This document shows, piece by piece, positions 31,965 through 41,920 of a stretch of DNA of 64,000 bases. A program made the position numbers and the translations under genes. Below the pieces are notes generated by a model. It was not told the origin of the DNA. It was given only the letters and a program-made list of their open reading frames with translations, and ran no database searches. Position 1 is the stretch's first letter; each line of letters begins with the position of its first letter. The stretch is from Mesostigma viride (Eukaryota > Streptophyta > Mesostigmatophyceae > Mesostigmatales > Mesostigmataceae): the NCBI GenBank assembly GCA_009746045.1, contig RPFO01000448.1:1077065-1141064 (forward strand), read 5' to 3'.

Positions 31965-32180
31965 TTACATACCAAGCGCCGACACTTAGCGTGTGGCATG
32001 GCAGTACATAGACCGAAGTGGAGCGTGACCCACAACGACGTTGTGGGTCACGCCACCACATAGATGTAGATACCAAGCGCCGACACGGCGTGTGGCAGTA
32101 GACCGAAGTGGAGCGTGACCCACAACGACGTTGTGGGTCACGCCACTAGCTACATACCAACGACACTTAGCGTGTGGCAG
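31965..32180. repeat. ~90-bp tandem repeat with perfect 31-bp palindromes
   Basis: Two palindromes with 15-bp arms, GCGTGACCCACAACG and its complement around one base, at 32023-32053 and 32113-32143. They are interleaved with 'accaagcgccgacac' and 'agcgtgtggca' modules that occur three times. Confidence 0.9.
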
Positions 32181-32394
32181 ACTGGTAGTAGAGCATGTAC
32201 CGGGCTGTTTCTACTACATAATACACCCGGCGTGTACACCTGTGTACACCCGTAGTGTACACCCGTGTGCACCCACTTACAGGCGGACTTGTGGATGATC
32301 AATTATATTTGTTCCTTTTAAAAATGATGATTTAATGTTTATAAATTGCAAGCTAAGATCAAGTGATGATGTATTGTAATTGTTGTACTATCTC

Positions 32395-32476
32395 CGACAG
32401 GACAACAGCTATCTATCAATGACCGACAGGACAAACAGCTATCTATCATCATTGATAGATAGCTGTTGTCCTGTCG
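32395..32476. repeat. Perfect 28-bp-arm hairpin
   Basis: Arms 32395-32422 and 32449-32476 are exact reverse complements (CGACAGGACAACAGCTATCT...). The 26-nt loop contains a third, slightly altered copy of the arm sequence in direct orientation. Confidence 0.9.
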
Positions 32477-32595
32477 TACGTACACGTGTATGTAGTATGT
32501 AATGCGTGCGCCGGACGAGGGTACACGCCGGTTCACGATGATCAAGTGTGAAAAATACGTACACCGCGCCCACAAATTTTTTGGTACATGCACGT

Positions 32596-32768
32596 TATCA
32601 AAGAGACAACCAGCGCAGGCCAGAAATCGGGAGAATCCGGACCATGGTAGCTCGAGCCTGCCGTTATCTTTTCCGCGTTTTCGAGTCGTTCAGGATGATG
32701 AAGATGAATGGTGATGGAAATGTGTATCCTTGTGCATTGAAATTATGGCTGGCTTACGTGTGGAGCGA
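32596..32768. repeat. Dispersed repeat, copy 1 (~170 bp)
   Basis: Starts 'tatcaaagagacaaccagcg'. A second long copy lies at 40752-40935 and a 60-bp copy at 41026-41087; the first ~17 bp also occur at 37870. Confidence 0.85.
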
Positions 32769-34511
32769 CGTTATGCACGTCCGATCCACGATTAGTACTT
32801 TACATATTAATGTGAGGATTTCGCACAAGCCATCGTCAATGATGCTATGCTTTCAGTACATATAAACAGTCCAAGCGAACACATTATATTTCATGAGCCT
32901 GTCGGGCAAAATTAATTTTGGCGTGTATGCCAAATTTTAACACGTCGATATGCCATGGCGGACCTGGTACTACGTACTGTACGTACCGGTGGCAGCCCTT
33001 ACGCACCTTTCGTAAATACGAGGAAGCCAGACGTAATAACTGAGGATCGATCAATTTCAGACTTCTGACTTCCGCCGCATCCTTTTTAACCGCAACGCGT
33101 CAGTTCATTATTGGCCCCTACATCGAGGGTACCCCATGTTTGTTGCGTTTCTCCCTCGTTGCGGAACCGCAAAATCGGTGAGTGCCTTTTGCGGAACTGG
33201 CTATGGCGATTCTTCCTGACCCCGTATCTTTCTGTAGACATAAGCTTTTACGCAACGGAAGGTGGCGTTGGGTAGCCCTACACTTCCTTCATATAAATAC
33301 GTCATTTAATTTTTTTTGATTAGTTGCGTAACTAGTTGCGTTACCGCGGGTTGGTACTGTACCACTGTTACGCCGTTGTTAGCAGTGCCACGATTGCATA
33401 GCAATACCAACATTCCTGTCGACCGTTAGCATGGAGGACCACCAGGTGCATCGTGTGCGCATACCCATGTGACAGATATTATAGACTCCCACCAGGAGCA
33501 ACCTCCACCACTCATGAGTCTCACCTGTTGGTGTAACTGCTGGCAGTGTCCCTACAAGTCAGTATGGAATCTGCCATAAACGATAACGCCAGGCCCTGCA
33601 CCATTGCTGCCACAATCTGCCATATTGACTTCGCCCATCGCAGCCTTGATCGTGATGTTTGCAGCCACAAGTTGTTCCTGCCGGCCCTCTTCATCTCTTC
33701 TATCGTAGCACCAGAAACTGGGGCCACATTTAGCAGCATCGGCAGCTGACATAGCTGGCACCTGGCACAACAGATAATGCCAGTAGTATCAAAGAAGGCA
33801 CCCTACTGCTCACCATTGCTATCAATCACTGGCATGATCAATCTGTCACTACCACTTGCCAGCACCACAGAATATCATGACCTGGTGTGTTGCCACGGAA
33901 ATCTGGATGGAGAGCTTTCACCACAAGCCCACCCCAATGGGTTGGTTTGCACACTACACCACTGTTGGCTGTACCGTGCCACCTGCCACATAAATTTCCC
34001 TTCCATCATGCAGCAGTAGCAACATAACCTCAAGGCTACTAGACCATATAACATCTATCTGCATAACCGATAGCCTTCATGATCGCTGCCTCGATCGTGC
34101 CACTGGCCATACTACTGCCATCGGCATTACTTTCTACCACATGTGCCACTCTCTTCTGCATCACTAGATCCCACTACTGCTGCCTAACCTGCCTGCTGCC
34201 AGCACATTCGCTGGCATCAGCTCATGGCATGCCCATGGCCACATCCTCCATCTGCCGTGCATAGCCCATGCTTCACTAGGATTGTTAGTCCAGGGTGTCT
34301 GCACAATGAACAACACATAAAAAAATGCCCATGCACCTTTAGAAGATTGTTTGGCATGCGAGCTAGCTGCATGGCTAGTTAATGTGCTAGAGATGTTAGA
34401 TAGCTTAACTGCAAGCAAATGTAGTGTGCAGCCATGTTTGCTTCGAACCACTATTTGACTTACCAACTAGTTGCTCTCTCTCAACATGCCCCACCATTGG
34501 AATGTTGGTAG
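32769..34511. other. Non-coding stretch left of the piggyBac
   Basis: Contains the right arm of the 38-bp inverted repeat (33323-33360). Short ORFs of up to 100 codons with no domain. No gene supported. Confidence 0.45.
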
Positions 34512-34811
34512 TTAACCCTTAAATTGTACTGAGTCCGTTTTCGTGGCGCCAGTTGACCTGGCGCCACTCTAACGGACTGAGTTTGTGCGCCTTGCAGGCG
34601 CCGCGCCAAAAATAATTTAACGGTCACACCTGGGGGGATCGAAAGATCTAGATCTCAGCTTTCCGTAGAGCACTTCAGACCGTACTTTGGACACTTGGCC
34701 AGGGAGTACTGATCTGGCAAACCCAGGGGGGTACCCTGGTCCTGGGGTACTTTCGGCAGGAAAAAAATCTGCGTTTTTTGCAAAAAGACGTGCACGACGA
34801 CGAAACGACGT

Positions 34812-35309
34812 TTGACCTCGACAGACATGGCGTCGCCTACTGGCCAGCTGCTGGCCACATTTCGACTGAAACTTGGAATCAAGGTGGCATTGCCTCCGGC
34901 CTACTTCGGGGAGGCATGGGCAGTGCAGGAATTCGGTGTAAATCATGCGCGCCACCGCGTAGACGGCAGGGTAGCGGAGTTGGTACGCGGCCAAAACGTA
35001 GCATGGTGCAAGTTTCCCGGCGATCCATTAAGGTATAAGTTGACGAAAGACGAGATTTTTAAGTGGCTGAAGATAGGAGATGCCTCTAGGCCTGCGGAGG
35101 ATGAGGTGGAGGAGGGAGGGGATGCAGGCGACGATGGGCAGGGGGCTGGGAGCGCAGATGACGACTCAGATGCCCCGGAGTCTTCATCGGAGCCCGACAG
35201 CGATGACGAGCAGGATAGCGAGGATATTTCCTCCTCCCCGCCCAAGAAACGTGCCAAGCGTCGTGCAGGCAACCCGAGGAAGACTCCTGCCATCGCGCCT
35301 GCTGCATGA
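34812..35309 (+). CDS. N-terminal region of the piggyBac transposase
   Basis: 165 codons; the second Met (34827, MASPTGQLLATF) is the more natural start. Residues ~20-85 look like a compact beta domain (VDGRVAELVRGQNVAWCKFP, YKLTKDEIFKWL), followed by a long acidic Ser/Asp/Glu tract and a basic KKRAKRRAG nuclear-localisation-like motif. It overlaps the next frame by an ATGA at 35306. Either one frameshift joins them or an intron has been missed. Confidence 0.6.
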   Translation: MTSTDMASPTGQLLATFRLKLGIKVALPPAYFGEAWAVQEFGVNHARHRVDGRVAELVRGQNVAWCKFPGDPLRYKLTKDEIFKWLKIGDASRPAEDEVEEGGDAGDDGQGAGSADDDSDAPESSSEPDSDDEQDSEDISSSPPKKRAKRRAGNPRKTPAIAPAA

Positions 35310-37218
35310 GGAGGCGTCTGCAGCGGCTGCCCCCTCCGGATCAGCCCGACTCCGAGCCCAGCGACTCTTCTGATGACGACGACATCGTTCCCGAGCTTGT
35401 GGACAGCGATGCTGAGTCGGAAGATGCGGGGGATGATGCTCCGGATGGTGGCGACGATGGCGGGGATGAGTGGGTGTTCGGCACTGGCAAGCCGGATCCT
35501 GCAGAGCTGCCCCGAGTTCCGCATGGTGCGCCGTTTGACCGTGAGCGCAAGGCGATGTATCAGAACATCCCGGGTGTTCCTCACAGGTTTTCTCCTCTCG
35601 ACTTGTTCCTGCTGTTTTGGCAGCCTGCCCTCGTGCTGGAGCGGATTGTGACCGAGACAAACCGCTATGCCGAGGAGAAGCAGCGCACGGCATCTGCTGG
35701 GGCACGGGAGTGGTCGCCTCTTTCCATGAACGAGCTGGGCAAGTGGCTTGGCATCCTCCTCAGTGACCATGTCACTCGTGGGCATGCCTGCCCGGGACGA
35801 TTATTTTTCTGGCCAGCCACTCGGTGCTGCTCATGCTGCCAACCTGCAGAACGTGATGCCCTTGCGCCGCTTCCAGCAGATTACACGCTTCTTGCACTTC
35901 CGGGACTCTGCCCAGCGCCCCCCCAACACGCTGACACGCGATTGGCGACTGTACGTGGCAGTTCTTGTGGCTGCATGGAGGACATCTTGAACAAGGCATA
36001 CAAGAGGTACTTCATCCCAGGCAGCGCAGCCGCCATCGACGAGAGAAGCATCGCGTGCAGGCACAAGTTGTGCCCGATCAGGTGCTTTAACCCAAGCAAG
36101 CCTGCCCCCTTCCACCTGAAGCAGTATTGCCTGAACGACTGGCCCAGCGGCTACCTCTACCATGCTAACACGTACGACAAGCTGCCCCAGGTCAACCACA
36201 CCTTCCACGTGGTGAGTGAGCTCGCCAGCACGCTGCCACACGGGGTCCACATGGCCATGGACCGGTTCTACACCGGGCGTGAGGTGATTGAGACATGCCA
36301 CCGCATGGGCCACCGCGTGGTGGGCACAGTGCTCCCCAACCGCCGTGGCATCCCCGTCGCCCAGGTCAAGGCCCGCATGCCCCGCAGGCCAGCCCAGGGG
36401 GACTACGCATGGGCTGTCAACAAGGATGGGCTGACCCTGTGCGCCTGGCAGGACCGCAAGCTCGTGTGGGTGCTGGGCAAGGGCATCCCCTTGGAGGAGG
36501 CGATGGTCAGCCGCCACGGTGGCCGTGACCAGCGCGTCATGGTGACTGCCCCGTCCCTCATCCCCGCGTATTGGAGCTGCTACATGGCGGTCGACAAGTT
36601 TGACCAGCTGGCCAGCAATTACGACCTGCAGAAGGCCCTCGTCTCGCGGGTGTGGTGGCACCGGGCCGCCACAGGGCACCTGGCCAACTCAGTCGTCAAC
36701 GCCTACATCCTGCAGACTCTCACCCGCGCCAACCGCCCCGACTGCCTCTCCCACCTGGGGTTCCTCAGCTTGCTCGCACAGCAGCTAGTGAACAACCAGT
36801 GGCATGGCGCCCGGCTGGACATCGATCGCATCCTGGGGGACCACCAGCCTGGGCTGGACGGGCGGTTCAGCGGCACCCACCTCAGGCCCGAGCGCATCCC
36901 GTGGACGGAGTCGGCGCAGTGCGTGGTGTGCGCCACGATCCCCGAGCGCAAGCGCACCATTGCTTCTGGTGCAAGGACTGCAACCAGGCACTGTGTACGG
37001 GCACGTGCTGGAACGTGTTCCACGCAGGGCCAGTGGCTGGCCTCGACGACGACGACCGCCGCCAGCGTGCCATGCAGCCCCTGTCAGCCCGCAGCCCGGC
37101 TGGCCGCGCGTGGGCTGAGGCCAATGGCCGCACGACCCGCACGCTGGCAGCTGGCACCCAGCTGACAGGGCCTCGTAGGAGGCAGTACCTGCGCACCCAG
37201 AGGCGCAATCCGGCGTAG
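35306..37218 (+). pseudogene. piggyBac transposase (DDD catalytic core and Cys-rich C-terminus)
   Basis: An acidic N-terminal stretch is followed by SPLSMNELGKWLGIL. The part with MPLRRFQQITRFLHFRDSAQ is in another frame (35748-35990), so two compensating shifts lie near 35765 and 35965. The catalytic Asp triad is kept: AIDERSIACRHK (36038), HMAMDRFYTGREV (36260), YMAVDKFDQLASNY (36593). The Cys-rich domain begins CVVC (36919) and continues after a third shift near 36960 as CFWCKDCNQALCTGTCWNVFH, ending at 37218. The catalytic residues being intact while frames are broken points to recent decay or sequence errors. Confidence 0.9.
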
Positions 37219-37855
37219 TTTGGCATATATAGCCAGGTAGCCTTGACAGTTAGCTACACCCTTGGCTAGTCATGCGCTACCGCGCGCGCTAGTGCCATTT
37301 TGGCCCCTTGTGGCATGTTGGCATGTGTTATATGGCATGGTCTCTTGTTTTATCACCTGGGTATGGTGCATTATGCCCATTTGGGCATCCCTTGATGTTT
37401 TATGCCAACTGGAATAAATTTTTGTGTTGTTAAGCTACCATTTATACCCCTGCCAGCTGGCACCGTTATAACGGTGCCAGCTGGCTTCGGCCATTTGGTA
37501 GCTAGCGTTCACAGTTTTGTGACATGTCATGTTGCCAATGCATTTTTGGCATGCCTGTGAATATATTTAACTCCTCTCAAAGGGCCAGGGCCAGCAGATT
37601 TGAAGAAATGGTCCATCATGCATTATATGTGTCTCGAACCCCGTGGGCAGTGTACCCCCCTGAGGGGGGTGCTATTTTTAGCAGGTGTAGGGCATGGATA
37701 TGTGACCAACCAAATTTCCTAAACATTATTTGATATAAAAGCATGCTTGGTTCCAAGGGTGGGCCAGAAAATGTTATTTGGCTAGTTACTCTCAGGCGCA
37801 CAAAGATACCCAAACTCAGTCCGTTCTCGTGGTTCCAGTTATGACAGTTTAAGGG

Positions 37856-38555
37856 TTAATACTACTGATGTATCAAAGAGACAACTGTTCGTGTATTTCC
37901 ATGATGAAGTGCATGCCACATGTATGGGTGGAGATAACCAAGTTGGAGTTCAACCTTAACTCAGCTCATACTGTTATGGGGTATGAACTTGTAAGGAAAT
38001 ATTATATGATGTTGGCTGCTGTCACGTGTCACTGTGACACGTCGTCATCTGTGGTGTGTCTGAGGTAATACTTGGCAATCATGTTCAGCATGCTCTATTT
38101 AAATCGCATTAAAAATTTCAGCTCTGTCTGAACTCATTTGCGCTGCCTGTGGTGCATTATATATCCAAATCTTATTATATATCTGTGGTTTATAGCTGGG
38201 CGTTTGCTTTGGTTTGAGTGATTTCACTCTGCTGTAAGTAATTATATTTTTATTATATATCCAAATTTTGCGCGAGAGTGACGCGTGACAGCAGAATCAT
38301 GTAACTAGTTGGTGTTTAATCAAGGTGCAACTTTGCAGCCAGCCTGCAGATGTTGCAAGTAAAGTGTTTGCTCACTTCCAGGTTAATCTGAGCTCATTTG
38401 CATTGTTGGGTGCATTTAATGATCCATAAAATGCTCCAAATGACCGAATTTGTGACGGTTGACAGCATAATTTCTGGCCATCCCATCTCTATTAGGGGTG
38501 CAACTTGGTACTTGAGCTGCATATGTCATATTTAACGTGTCTGCCCATTTCCAGG
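37856..38555. other. AT-rich non-coding stretch
   Basis: No ORF of note. 'ctgagctcatttgc'-like phrases echo the 173-bp satellite unit, suggesting diverged relatives. The first 17 bp of the dispersed repeat lie at 37870. Confidence 0.4.
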
Positions 38556-39860
38556 TCAAAACGACATTAAAATTGTGTTGTTTGTGGAATTAATTATATG
38601 AATAAAACTGGCAATTTTGGCATTTTTTATGCTTTTGGACGTCACCATTCTGTGAGCACCAAGTGGCCAACCACCAAGGTGTGACTTGGCACAGTAAATC
38701 TGGGTACCATGGGGAAGCCAGCCACCAAGTTTGACCATCATCCGAATATTAGTGCAGCTAGGAGGAATAAGATGGGTGTTTTTTGGCACTTTCAGACCGT
38801 TGTGGAATCTTGCAGCACGCGAGCATCGACCACTGAGGGGCGCTGAGCCCGGCGTACGTACGCAGATATAGTCAAGGCACACCACCCGATCCGATGGCCC
38901 AAAAAAGATGGCAAGCTGCTCTGCGGGGCGTGCAAAAGAAGCATTGCAGGCAACCAGCGCAGATTCTGCCAGCAGATTCGCAAATAGAGCCGTGTTACCA
39001 TTGGCTGTCGTGTTGGTTGCATGGGGATTACTGCATATGAGCGCGCCCCCAGTGCCAACTGGCAGCGTGGCGTTGGCGTCGAGCAGCATAACCAGGAAGT
39101 GCCGAGCTGGGATGTTGGCCTCCTCCTCCTTGAGGGCGCTGAAGAAGGCCTCATGTTCCGCCTGAGCTCGACCCGCATGTGGTGCATATCCCACGATAAC
39201 GGTTAGCGTGTGGTGGGAATGGCCCTCAGTGGCCGAAAAAGTGGCCACTAGCACAGGCGGGGATCGCAGCACGATGGACCGGAGGTGTGCTGATGCTGCC
39301 GGTGAGCACAAGAGGCCCACACCACGTTGACCCGGCGCGTCGCCTCCGGCTCCACCATAATGGAACCGCCAGCCCGCACGAAGGTCGTCGACCAGAAGAC
39401 CGTTGACCCCTTGCTGAGGGTCGACGGTGCGCCGGTGCTCCTGGACCTCGAGGACAGCGATCTTGTTGTCGGCGCACAAGGCGATCATCAGCTCGTCGAC
39501 GCGGGGGCGTGCTGGGGTGCCGCCGCTCGTACATAGAAGGATCTGCAGGGAGCTTGCAATACCAAGAATGGGCCGTTGCCCTATATTAGCGGGGGGGTGG
39601 GGGTGGAGGTGGGGGTGGAGAAGGCCGGTAGTGCTGGAGGTGGGGGTGGGGGTGGAGGGGGTGGGGGGGAGGAGGGTGGCGATTGGGGTTACTGCTTGTC
39701 TTTCTTTCAGGGCGGATATGCGTCGTCTCTGTCCTGTCTGGGGTCGCCGGCGTGTCGACAGAGCTTCATCCCGCTCAAGGCGGGCCAGGAGGCATGTGAG
39801 GCTGGTAAATTGGCGGGAGGGTTGACCGTGGCGTGCCTGGCGACCTTGCATCCTGATCAT
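38556..39860 (-). CDS. LINE endonuclease domain (N-terminal part of ORF2)
   Basis: Minus-strand frame of 434 codons; the middle (~38820-39480) is an AP-like endonuclease that nicks target DNA for target-primed reverse transcription: AVLEVQEHRRTVD (metal-binding Glu), GVGLLCSPAA, HTLTVIVGYAPHAG, HFLVMLLDANATLPVG, VVCLDYICVRTPG. The C-terminal SDH motif and all RT are missing: after about 38800 the frame runs into unrelated sequence, so the element is truncated. The Thr/Pro/His-rich stretch comes from a G-rich tract at 39588-39680. Confidence 0.82.
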   Translation of the reverse strand: MIRMQGRQARHGQPSRQFTSLTCLLARLERDEALSTRRRPQTGQRRRISALKERQAVTPIATLLPPTPSTPTPTSSTTGLLHPHLHPHPPANIGQRPILGIASSLQILLCTSGGTPARPRVDELMIALCADNKIAVLEVQEHRRTVDPQQGVNGLLVDDLRAGWRFHYGGAGGDAPGQRGVGLLCSPAASAHLRSIVLRSPPVLVATFSATEGHSHHTLTVIVGYAPHAGRAQAEHEAFFSALKEEEANIPARHFLVMLLDANATLPVGTGGALICSNPHATNTTANGNTALFANLLAESALVACNASFARPAEQLAIFFGPSDRVVCLDYICVRTPGSAPLSGRCSRAARFHNGLKVPKNTHLIPPSCTNIRMMVKLGGWLPHGTQIYCAKSHLGGWPLGAHRMVTSKSIKNAKIASFIHIINSTNNTILMSF

Positions 39861-39956
39861 GCTCGCACGGTGCGATATGAGGATGGAAAGGGGCTTGTTT
39901 ATTAATAGGCTGTGCCCAAAGCCTATTGTACCGCGAGGCCGCGAGGGTGTGCCCGC

Positions 39957-40241
39957 TTACCGGGTGCCCTCGATCCATGTACCGGGGACGTGCGTTGACG
40001 ACGACGATGCAGCTGGAGCGTGCTTGGGGTGGGGCTTGACAGTGCCGCTTAAGCTATTGTTAGGAACCTGCACAGCCGTGCGCTTCCCGTCTATGAAGAG
40101 AACGGGGGTGTCGTTGACAAGGCGGAGGTAGGTGCAAATGCCATCGCGCCTTGCCTGGACCGATGCGTCGCTGCCCAGCAAACCGTTCTTGATGACAAGC
40201 TGGGCTGGGGAGAGTATGTAGGTCGTCGAGGCATCAACCAA
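39957..40241 (-). pseudogene. LINE ORF1-like fragment, copy 1
   Basis: Contains LSPAQLVIKNGLLGSDA and RLVNDTPVLFIDGKRT, also found at 41128-41400. Reads in the same direction as the endonuclease and lies upstream of it, the position of ORF1. Family not identified; likely a nucleic-acid-binding ORF1 product. Confidence 0.5.
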
Positions 40242-40751
40242 TCAGGCACCAACCAATCTGGAATAATTAAGGATAACACATGTAATAGTAGGGATAAGGA
40301 TAGCACATGCCTCGTAGTAATATGTGCTACATGATCTCCCAACGGGGTCATGTTATAATTTAATTGAATTTTTTCATGATCGTAGTCGTCATCGCTCACA
40401 AGACTGACAGGCCTTGAGGCCGACATGGTATGGATGAAAATTGCAGAGGGATGATCAGTGAGCGGCAGTGGCCGGGGCCGAGGCAGTCGGTGCATGATGA
40501 GCGGCCACCACTCCGCACCCCTTTTTGAGTTCTTGAGTGACAGCCAGTTGAGTAACTCTAGAGCCCTAGGATCTGGCTCTAAGTTCCCCATGTCCGTCCG
40601 CACGCCTTTCGCTAGCGACCGCATCGGACCGCCGGATTATAGCCGGCGGCTTAGCGGACATGCTCTGACATGCATCTGTACAGCGCGGGAGAATTCCCGG
40701 CCCTCACAACGCGGGAGAATTCCCGCCCGGGAGAATATAAAATGTATAAAA

Positions 40752-41087
40752 TATCAAGGAGACAACCAGCGCAGGCCAGAAATCGGGAGAATCCGGACCA
40801 TGGTAGCTACAGCCTGCCGTTATCTTGTCCGCGTGGTCGAGTCGTTCAGGATGATGAATAATATGAATGGTGATGGAAATGTGTGTATAGTAGCCTTGTG
40901 CATTGAAATTATGGCTGGCTTACGTGTAGAGCGACTAGACGACCTACTAGACGGTGGGGCCGGAAACAGCTTGCTTGATCAGGGCGTGTGTTTCGAGCCT
41001 ACATGTAACTGGCCGGGAGTGTATATATCAAGGAGACAACCAGCGCAGGCCAGAAATCGGGAGAATCCGGACCATGGTAGCTCGCAG
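40752..41087. repeat. Dispersed repeat, copies 2 and 3
   Basis: 40752-40935 matches 32596-32768 with small insertions; 41026-41087 repeats its first 60 bp. They lie between the two ORF1-like fragments. Confidence 0.85.
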
Positions 41088-41127
41088 TGTACAGGCATAC
41101 GGCGTATAATGCGCCATACGATGCGTA

Positions 41128-41400
41128 TTATACGTCAGGTGTGCGCTGACCGTTGATGAAGAGCACGGGGGTGTCGTTGACGAGGCGGACGTAGACCTTC
41201 GTGCAATTGTGCCTGGCCTGGACGGCTGCGTCACTGCCCAGCAGACCGTTCTTGATGACTAGCTGGGCCGGGGAGAGTAGGTCGTCGAGGCTCGGCGCGT
41301 TTCTCCCGCCCAGGAGCTTGCGGGCCTGGAGTACTTTCACCTTGCTGGCCATATTCGCGAAGGTCACCCGGATGGGGCCAGGCTGGCCCGCCATATCCAT
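41128..41400 (-). pseudogene. LINE ORF1-like fragment, copy 2
   Basis: 90 codons: VTFANMASKVKVLQARKLLG, LSPAQLVIKNGLLGSDA, LVNDTPVLFINGQRT. About 80% like 40085-40235 by eye. Upstream on this strand another 133-codon frame (41425-41826) with MVKQTDIANLMADAARKGAA may be the N-terminus of the same protein. Confidence 0.5.
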
Positions 41401-41424
41401 GCAGGCTGCCGACTCAATGCGGAA

Positions 41425-41826
41425 TTAATCATGCGTTCGTTGCATGCCCAAACGCAGCCGGCCCACAATGAGGCTGTGGTGCAGGCGTTGTGCTAGCATC
41501 AGCTCCGTTTCCGGCTGCTGCGCGACCTCGAAATACCGGACCACTATACTGCGCATGAGCGTTGGTCCTCCTCGATCGACAGCGGTCTTGTGGGCCGCAG
41601 CCCCCTTGCGTGCGGCATCCGCCATCAGGTTGGCAATGTCCGTCTGCTTCACCATGTTAGCGTAGCTGGTGGGTGTGGGGGCAGCTGGCTGTGGCGGGCT
41701 GGTCATGCAGGGCGGCCTCACAACGGTCCGAGCCCCGCAAAAATGTAGCCTCGTAAGAAGGACCCGAAAAGTGGCGCGAAATGCGATTTTTGGTGTGTGC
41801 GTGCACGACGGTGACCGAATTTCCAC
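41425..41826 (-). CDS. Possible N-terminal part of LINE ORF1
   Basis: Frame open through MTSPPQPAAPTPTSYANMVK, a plausible start at ~41706, then helical ANLMADAARKGAAAHKTAV and YFEVAQQPETELMLAQRLHH. No recognised family. The upstream edge falls at the 20-mer CACAACGGTCCGAGCCCCGC (41719-41738). Confidence 0.4.
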   Translation of the reverse strand: MEIRSPSCTHTPKIAFRATFRVLLTRLHFCGARTVVRPPCMTSPPQPAAPTPTSYANMVKQTDIANLMADAARKGAAAHKTAVDRGGPTLMRSIVVRYFEVAQQPETELMLAQRLHHSLIVGRLRLGMQRTHD

Positions 41827-41920
41827 CGACAGGCATGGCGGCCTGGCAGGCTACCGTGAGCGAATAAAAATGCAGTATAGAGGCTGCGGAATCCTTCGGC
41901 ATTTTGGCGTCATTCACAGG

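Larger units (their letters stand above)
34516..37855 (+). mobile_element. piggyBac-type DNA transposon with TTAA target duplication
   Basis: Flanked by TTAA at 34512-34515 and 37856-37859. Ends begin CCCTTAAA-T/C-TGT in inverted orientation (left 34516, right 37855). Subterminal 'actgagtccgtt' (34529) is mirrored by 'aacggactgagt' at 34572 and lies near the right end as 'actcagtccgttctcgtgg' (37814). piggyBac family members cut and paste precisely at TTAA. The transposase gene fills most of the 3.3 kb and is frame-shifted. Confidence 0.93.

Noticed and set aside
40458-41156. 232-codon plus-strand ORF
   Set aside because: Runs across the dispersed-repeat copies (RRQPAQARNRENPDHGS appears twice in it) and antisense LINE sequence; no domain.
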